A DNA stretch of 64,000 bases from Tetragonia tetragonoides (lineage: Eukaryota; Streptophyta; Magnoliopsida; Caryophyllales; Aizoaceae): contig CM076145.1 in assembly GCA_038025085.1 (NCBI GenBank), positions 18,706,500-18,770,499 on the forward strand. The letters run 5' to 3'. The notes beneath the pieces are model-generated. The model was not told where the DNA came from. It was given only the letters and a program-made list of their open reading frames with translations, and did not search any database. Made by a program: the position numbers and the translations under genes. This document shows, piece after piece, positions 58,187 to 64,000 of this stretch; position 1 is the first letter of the stretch; each line of letters begins with the position of its first letter.

Positions 58187-60849
58187 ATGGCTCCCGTGGA
58201 TAAAGGAAAACGTCCCATGAGTGAGGAGTATCACCGGAGCCTTTTCCACACCGGGTTACCTTCTACTAAAGCACCTCCGACTAGTCATGCAGATGAAGCC
58301 CTGTTGTACCAGGATTCTTTCATGCGGCTGGACTGGCGCCCGACTGGGGTTTGGGACCGCATTGTTCTAGTACCGGATAGGCAGAGTCATCTGTCTAACT
58401 TGGAGCTGGTATGTTTTTTGATTTTCCCAATTTTTTTTTGTTCAGTATATTTGAACTGAAAACTGGAACTGTTAGTGCTTCTGTACACGAACAAATTGGG
58501 ACTTGTACTGGATTGGTGGTCAGCTGCATATAATTTGTGTGGAATTATTTTAGCTATATTTGTAGTATATGGGGTGTTGAGGAAAGTTTGTTTGTTGGCT
58601 AGGGTGTTGGTGTCTTGTTGCAGGCTCATGGGGCTACGTCCCATTGGGCTATGATGCTGGAGACCTTTTAAGTGGGGGCTAGGAACTTGGAACTGGGTTC
58701 GGGTTTGGACCATTTCCTGACTGTTATCCCATCTTGTCACTCGGGGGATTCTAGGATCATTGTCAGGGGGTTATTGGAGAGGTTTTGGGATTCCACAAAC
58801 ACTTTCCATACACCTGTAGGAGAGATGTTCCCCACCCCTTATCAGTTTGCTGTGCTGACGGGGCTATCCTTTAGAGGGCGTCGTCTTCGGTACGACGCAA
58901 ACTATTGGCGACATAGTGACAGTTTGCTTGAGCTTTACGGGCCCATGTCTGTCCACTTTGATAAGGATCGGGTTTCTTTGGCGCGGTTGTGGGCGGCTCT
59001 GGCGGAGCAAGGGCTTACCGAGGAGCAGAGAGCCCGTATTTTCCTGGCTTGCTTGTTGGGTTCTACCATCTTTGCTCAGAAGAAGAGTGTATGTCAAGTC
59101 GGTTTCTTGACATGTCTGGAGGATTTGTCCAAGGTCCATGAGTACAACCTTGGTGCTTTCGCTTATGCTTCCTTGGTGAGATGGTGTCGTCGGGCTTGTA
59201 GGCCTAAGGAGACGAGTGAGAGGACATCTATCTCGGGCCCATGGAGGATACTGGAGGTAGGCCCATTTGTTTTTTTTTCTTTGCACGTTCTTGCTTTTGG
59301 GCTTGGAGCTTATTTTCTTGCTTGTATGGCAGCTGTGGTTCTTTGAGTATTTTCCGACTTTCGGTCCTCACCGTCCTGGTTTGAGGATGTTCCCATTAGG
59401 TTCACGGTGGATTGGTAACCACTCGTTTACCTCTCTGGAGCATTTTCGGGCCACCTTCGAGAGTCATGCCGCATCTACGGTATGTTGTTGTTGACTTGTG
59501 CATTTTTCTTGTTGGTCCATTTGGTGTGAATGAACTTTTGAACTGGTAGCCTGCAGGTGTCATGGTCTGCTTTTGATGGTATCCCTGGGGTTCCACCCCA
59601 TATTACCCTGGTGTCCTTTAGAGTTTCTTCTCTACGTGTGGTTTTTAAGGGGCCATTTGGCTTTGTATGGTACTTGGGGGACCGTTTGACTCAGCTGGTC
59701 TATCCCTCCCTGGGTAGCCACCTGGTTCCGGAGGATCCTCCTTTGACCATGTTCTATCTGCGTGGTCTGAGTGTGCGGGACTTAGGAGTCGTGATCCGTG
59801 GTATGGAGGCCACGGAGTTTCTTATGCCAGAGGTTGTTGGCTTGGACCGCACGGCCGTGTACTTGGCCTACTGCTTGGACCGCTTTATGCCGGACCTTAC
59901 TTCTGAGGTAAGAAACTTACATGCATCTTTTTAGCTGTATGTGTGATATACTGACTTCTTGTGTCTTGCAGGCGGATCGTCTAGCTCCTCAAGGTCCTAG
60001 GAGGTCTCATTCTAGAGTTCCTCGGGGTCAGCCCCCAAGCATGACATTGCCGACCAATGAGGTGAGGTACATTGGGGAGAGTGGGGGACGCATAGTAGGG
60101 GAGTTCCCTCTTCATATGGTTGACGGAGAGGCTGTGGAGGGCTTGCCCTTGCCTGATGGTTGTACGGGGGTGAGTTCCTTTTAATCCCTTCTTGTGTTTG
60201 TGTTTGCTTTTGAGTGCTGACTTTATCTTGTGGCTCTCTTTTTGTGGTTGAACCGGGAGCAGACCTCTCAGTTCTTCAAGCTCATCCACCTGCTGAAGAA
60301 AGACATCTCAACTTTGATTGTCTGCAGATGTCCCAGTCTTCGTCTTCGGTGGGGCCTCGACATTCTTCTGCCGCGAGGGCCTCTTTGGCGAGCAGATCAT
60401 CTGTTGCTCGTTCACCTCCCGTAGTTGTGACCAGGCCTCCTGTTGATGAGGCGCCCGGACCATCTATGCCGTACATTCCGGAGATGTTCTCCCCTGTGGG
60501 TTTCCAGCCTTCCCTTGATAGCAGGCCCATTGTTACCCCCACGGTCGGAGGTTGGGCGAATGCCCCTGGATGGGATGTGCCTCATACTGGGCCTTCGCAT
60601 CAGGATATGGCTATGGATTTCTCCAGTCAGGCCACAAAGAGTTTCTTTGCCGCGGGGTTTCCGGTAGGTACCCCTGTGCGTGCACCCGCATATGATGGGC
60701 GGGACATGAGGCCCGAAAACAGCAGCCCATTTATAGCTCTTCTCTTCACTATTCGACTGGGAACTACGGTCAGAGGCTGTCCGTTGATGATGAGGCTGAC
60801 AGCAGCGGTGATGACGACTCTGGCTGAGCGATGTTGGATCTCCTTGTAG
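58187..60849 (+). pseudogene. Antisense PMD gene of element C, six exons, near-intact
   Basis: Exons from GT-AG sites: 58187-58408 (MAPVDKGKRPMSEE), 58624-59256, 59333-59479, 59557-59907, 59972-60169, 60263-60849; reading frames join. The PMD core is in exon 2: LLERFWDSTNTFHTPVGEM, PYQFAVLTGLSF, then ARIFLACLLGSTIFAQKKS and LVRWCRRACRPKE. Exon 4 has PLTMFYLRGLSVRDLGVV. The C-terminal exon is Ser/Pro-rich and low-complexity. Defects are one in-frame stop (TAA) in exon 2 at about 58669-58671, and a probable one-base shift near 60718, after which another frame gives an acidic tail. Antisense to pol of C. Cellular PMD proteins function in transposon silencing; a role here is not known. Confidence 0.82.
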
Positions 60850-61200
60850 ACATTGATCTTGAGATTTCGAACTCCTGTTTTTATGCATTTTTATGATATA
60901 TATGATATGATATGATGACTCGATTATGCCCGTCTGATCTCTAAGTATCCAATGCGTTATGCAGTAGGAAAAGTCATAATTTGGGGAATAAAATAAAGAA
61001 AAAAGGTAAAAATTGCAAAAAAAAGAAGCAAAAATTACACATATTATACCCCGTAAAAAAAATAATAATAAAAAAAGAAAAAATTGAAAAAGAAAAAACT
61101 AAGAGAGTCGCGGGCTTTGTAATTCAGCGCGGGTATCAAAACTGGGCTTAAATCAGGCAGACCGGATCAATGGGGCGAGCTGGAGCGAGAGGAAAATTTG
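60850..61200. other. AT-rich spacer between the two antisense genes of C
   Basis: It holds A-rich runs and TATGATATGATATGATG repeats (about 60894-60916), with no gene. This is the likely 3' end of the PMD transcript and the upstream flank of the DUF7745-like promoter. Confidence 0.6.
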
Positions 61201-61204
61201 GACC

Positions 61205-61320
61205 GGGCCAAGGTCAGGGCTGCTAGCGGCGCTGGGCTACAGGCTTGGGCCACTAGCGGCGCTAGTCAAGGCTTTTTTGTGGATTTCTGACTTCTTTGGC
61301 CCGCGTTTTTGCCTATAAAT
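61205..61320 (+). promoter_or_regulatory. Promoter of the DUF7745-like gene of C
   Basis: GCTGCTAGCGGCGCTGGGC and CCACTAGCGGCGCTAG (61205-61255) are near-copies of the GCCGCTAGCGGC palindrome. TATA box TATAAAT is at 61314-61320, 73 bases before the start codon. Order and spacing are like the LTR promoter of the same element. Confidence 0.75.
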
Positions 61321-61392
61321 AGGATTTACGGGATACTTGATATTGTATCACTTTTCAGACCTTAGCTCTCCCAAGTTTCCCAAATTTTCATC

Positions 61393-62644
61393 ATGGTGAA
61401 ATCCTTTGAAAACCTGTTCGATGCCTGGTGTAAAAATTTGACCGTAGAAGATAAACTTGAACTAGCTCCGTTCCATGTCTCTACCTTGTTGACCTTAAGA
61501 CCAACAAAAATATTGTGGCCCCTACTTCGATCCGCTCTGAATTATTGGGACCATGACCTGCATGTTTTCCGTTTTGGTAACTCTGATTTATGTCCTTTAG
61601 TTGAAGAATTTGTTGCGATCACTAATATGCCTGATGTTCTTCCCCCAGCTATGCCTTATGTGAGTGATGGTTTTAGGGATCAGTACAAGAAATTCTTGGG
61701 TTTGTCATCTGCAGAAGCCAAAAGCATGGTTCCTGGTGTCGATGTGGACTTGGTTCAACCCTGCGAAAAATTTGCTATTTCTTCTGACAAGAACGCAATA
61801 TTCAAGCGTTGTCGCCGTCAGTCTTTTGTACTTTGCCTGTTGAACCGCCTATTGTTTGCTAATGCAGAGTCTCCTAACTTGGGCAGAGCCTCGTTGCTGC
61901 GAGTGGTTAATCAAATGGTTGAAGGGCATTCTCCTTTGCATCTGGTTGTAGGGGAAACTATTATTGGGCTCGACAGGCTGAAAATCTCTCCTCACGAAGC
62001 TTTTTCTGGCAGCCCCCTGCTGCTTCAAATTTGGTTATGTGAGCATCTGAGGCTAATAGAATCACCAGATAATATGATAGCTCGTGTTCCTCGGGCTTGG
62101 TCAAAGAAAGTCCCTTGCTGAATGGGATACCTTTTTCCATGCGGGACCTGTTATCCGCTGGCATGTGTCTTGGTGAAACTTGACCTCCTTAGTGGCTTGT
62201 GACAATTTGGTTCCTCATACTACCATGAGGCAATATGGGTTGAAGCAGGTTATTCCTCACTAGGAAACTACGAGACCAACTATCGTAGCTTTGACCACTG
62301 AGTTTGCTACGGATTGGGGAAAGTACTGGCGTAACGGGGACCGCTGGACTGTACCTCGGGTGATTGCCCCAACTCAAGTTTCTGAGACCTATCTGAACTG
62401 GCTTTCCTGCGGTGATGGAGAAGCGAGACGAGCCCTTCGTCATGAGGAGCGGGACCAGCTAAAGCCTAAGTATGACTCAAAAATAGGAAGCAAGAAAAGA
62501 AAGGAAGGGCCTCAAATGGGAGGCTATAATATACTGAAAAGAGGCAAGCTCCCAGCTCAAGGGAGCGATCATAGGTCGTCCTCAAGCCAAGGTCTTTCAA
62601 AGAAGAACACTTCAACGAAGCCTTCTAAAGGGAAGAAGGATTAA
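61393..62644 (+). pseudogene. Antisense DUF7745-like gene of element C
   Basis: ATG at 61393 starts MVKSFENLFDAWCKNLTVED; the frame is open to 62121. Features shared with the B copy: LLRSALNYWDHDLHVFRFG, CPLVEEFVAIT, YKKFLGLS, LCLLNRLLF, LVVGETIIGLDR. After 62121 the frame is lost; remnants include MRQYGLKQVIP (near 62225-62257) and WTVPRVIAPTQVSETYLNW, then a Lys-rich tail to 62644. Unlike B, no intron separates SPLLLQ from IWLCEH (near 62010-62042). Function is unknown; similarity to DUF7745 is by pattern recognition. Confidence 0.65.
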
Positions 62645-62849
62645 AGCCTTCTAAAGTTGCATTTTTTTTTTTTAAACCTTAAGAAGTTTAATTCTTGCAA
62701 TGTAAGCTTATTCGTTCAGTTTGAATACAGATTATCCCTTTTGCATGAGTTTGAAAGGAATTTTGGATTGATTTTGGTCGGGCCCCTTAAAAGGGTTACC
62801 TATGTATCCAGTATGGAATCAGGCCAGCGTAGTTCGTTCAAGTTGTGAA

Positions 62850-62885
<36 letters not shown>
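62645..62885 (-). other. Intergenic region between pol and the antisense genes of C
   Basis: A run of about 38 T (62850-62887; A on the minus strand) and, on the minus strand, GAACTACGCTGGCCTGATTC then GGATACATAGG (62795-62836), the counterpart of 46465-46504 in B. Confidence 0.75.
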
Positions 62886-62891
<6 letters not shown>

Positions 62892-64000
62892 GACGTGGCA
62901 CTTCTTTAGGTGATCCATATTGGTGAGCTGACTGAACTCGATGCCATCAATATCCATGAGCCTGACTGCACCTACTGATAGAATGTCTTTGATGATGAAT
63001 GGGCCGGACCAGTTGGGCCGAAATTTGCCTCTGCGGTCGGTAACTGGGGCACGTAATTCTTTCCAAAATAAATCCCCTTCCTTTAAATTTCGAGGTCGAA
63101 CCTTTTTGTTGAATGCTCTTGCCATGCGCTATTAGTACATGTGGGAATGGTCTAGGGCCCGTAGGCGTCTTTCATCCGTGAACATGAGCTCTTCGTAGCG
63201 GGCTTGTAACCATTGGGTTTCAGGAATTTCTCCTTCTAAGGCTATGCGCATGGAGGGTAATTGGACTTCTATGGGTAGAACTGCTTCTATTCCATAGACT
63301 AGGGAATAAGGTGTTGCTCCCGTAGAGGATCTTATGGATGTCCTATATCCCCAAAGGGAAAATGGGAGTTTGATGGGCCAATCTTTGTAGTTTTCTATCA
63401 TCTTTTCAATGATAGTCTTGAGGTTTTTGTTGGCGGCTTCTACTGCGCCATTGGTTTGGGGACGGTAAGGGGATGATTTGTGGTGCTGGATTTTGTAGTT
63501 TTTGTGGAGGGTGGTTGTCTCGGCTTTGAAGTGGGATCCATGGTCACTGATGATTTCATGCGGAACGTCGTATCGGCAAATGATGTTGTTCCTTATGAAT
63601 TTGGACACTTGTTTGGCGGTAAGGACGGCATAGGATTGGGCTTCGACCCATTTGGTAAAATAGTCTATGGCTACTAGGATGTATTCATGTCCTCCCGAGC
63701 CCTTTGGGGTGATCTTACCAATGATATCTATTCCCCATGCGGAAAATGGCCAAGGGGATGTGAAGTTGTGGAGCATTGAGGGTGGCATATGCTGCAGGTT
63801 GGCATATATCTGACACTTCTTGCACTTCTTGACATAGTCGTAGCAATCCCTTTCCATAGTAGTCCAGTAATATCCCAACCGTAGGACCTTTCTAGAGGGC
63901 GTTCGACCACTCATTTGTGGCCCGCACACACCATTGTGTACCTCGTCCATAATCTCTGCGTCTTCTTCGGAATTCACGCATCTGAGGTTGACCCTGTTGG
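62886..64000 (-). pseudogene. Element C pol, integrase C-terminal half
   Basis: It enters from the right edge and reads leftward: zinc-binding end (HNGVCGPQMSG to KKCKKCQ), catalytic core (WGIDIIGKITPK, DYFTKWVEA, SDHGSHF, NGAVEAANKN), then LPFSLWGYRTS, and the C-terminal part with RGKFRPNWSGPF, ending at 62886. Two adjacent stop codons (TAA TAG, at 63134-63129) break the frame. The part missing from B's integrase is present here. The protein inserts the cDNA into the genome. Confidence 0.92.

Larger units (their letters stand above)
25316..64000 (+). mobile_element. Element A: Tat-like Ty3/gypsy retrotransposon, interrupted twice
   Basis: The visible parts are the 5' LTR (25316-26769), primer site, leader (26790-28890), and leader plus gag start (54806-55433). 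B (28891-54800) lies in the leader and C (55434 to beyond the window) in gag. Proof of the first break is the 5-bp repeat CTAAG on both sides of B, and that leader sequence left of B continues right of B as it does in B's own leader. The Tat assignment comes from LTR and gag similarity to B. The rest of A lies beyond C. Confidence 0.8.
55434..64000 (-). mobile_element. Element C: Tat-like Ty3/gypsy retrotransposon with two antisense genes, 5' part outside the window
   Basis: On the minus strand, from right to left: integrase end of pol (63977-62886), convergent DUF7745-like gene and PMD gene on the plus strand (61393-62644 and 58187-60849), a tandem array, polypurine tract and 3' LTR. It has the same architecture as element B in opposite orientation, inserted into the gag of A. 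Gag, protease, RT and the 5' LTR lie to the right of the window. Confidence 0.9.

Overview
The window is plant nuclear DNA made almost entirely of transposable elements nested in one another. The evidence is the element families: an L1-type LINE, a Ty1/copia SIRE-like element, a chromodomain Ty3/gypsy element, Tat-type Ty3/gypsy elements with two RNase H domains, a Mutator-like element (MULE), CACTA ends, and Tourist-like and hAT-like MITEs. Primer sites match plant initiator tRNA-Met, spliced genes carry GT-AG introns, and plant mobile domain (PMD) genes occur. It is probably a flowering plant, likely a eudicot; I cannot name the species. I found no ordinary host gene, rRNA or tRNA gene.

Layout, left to right. 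1-4830: L1-type LINE, + strand, cut by the window start. 4831-6041: CACTA-derived sequence holding a Tourist-like MITE (5324-5675). 6042-25057: copia element E (- strand), truncated on its left by the CACTA end and split inside gag by gypsy element D (11235-23063, - strand, 5-bp target duplication ATTTG). D has a decayed gag-pol but an intact extra 314-residue ORF between its primer site and gag. 25316 onward: Tat-like element A (+ strand), with 5' LTR 25316-26769 and a leader that holds a tandem array and a TIR element. At 28891-54800 A is interrupted by Tat-like element B (+ strand; duplication CTAAG at both edges). A's gag resumes at 54806 and is cut again at 55434 by a third Tat-like element C (- strand), which runs off the right end.

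Inside B, the end of the 5' LTR, the primer site and part of the leader are replaced by 9.6 kb. This holds possible gene fragments (30136-32921), a structurally complete MULE (32922-39436, 9-bp duplication ATATTTTTT) and a CACTA end (39446-39754). The MULE encodes a DDE transposase spliced to an OTU-type cysteine protease domain, plus a convergent PMD gene.

The most striking system is in B and C. Downstream of pol, and antisense to it, each element carries the same two intron-type genes: a DUF7745-like gene and then a PMD gene. Each gene starts beneath a GC-rich module of AGCGGC / GCCGCT palindromes. The same module lies upstream of the TATA box in the element's own LTR, so LTRs and antisense genes seem to share promoter architecture. 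With the PMD in the MULE, two classes of transposon here carry a gene family whose cellular members (Arabidopsis MAIN and MAIL1) act in transposon silencing. That these copies counter silencing is inference only.
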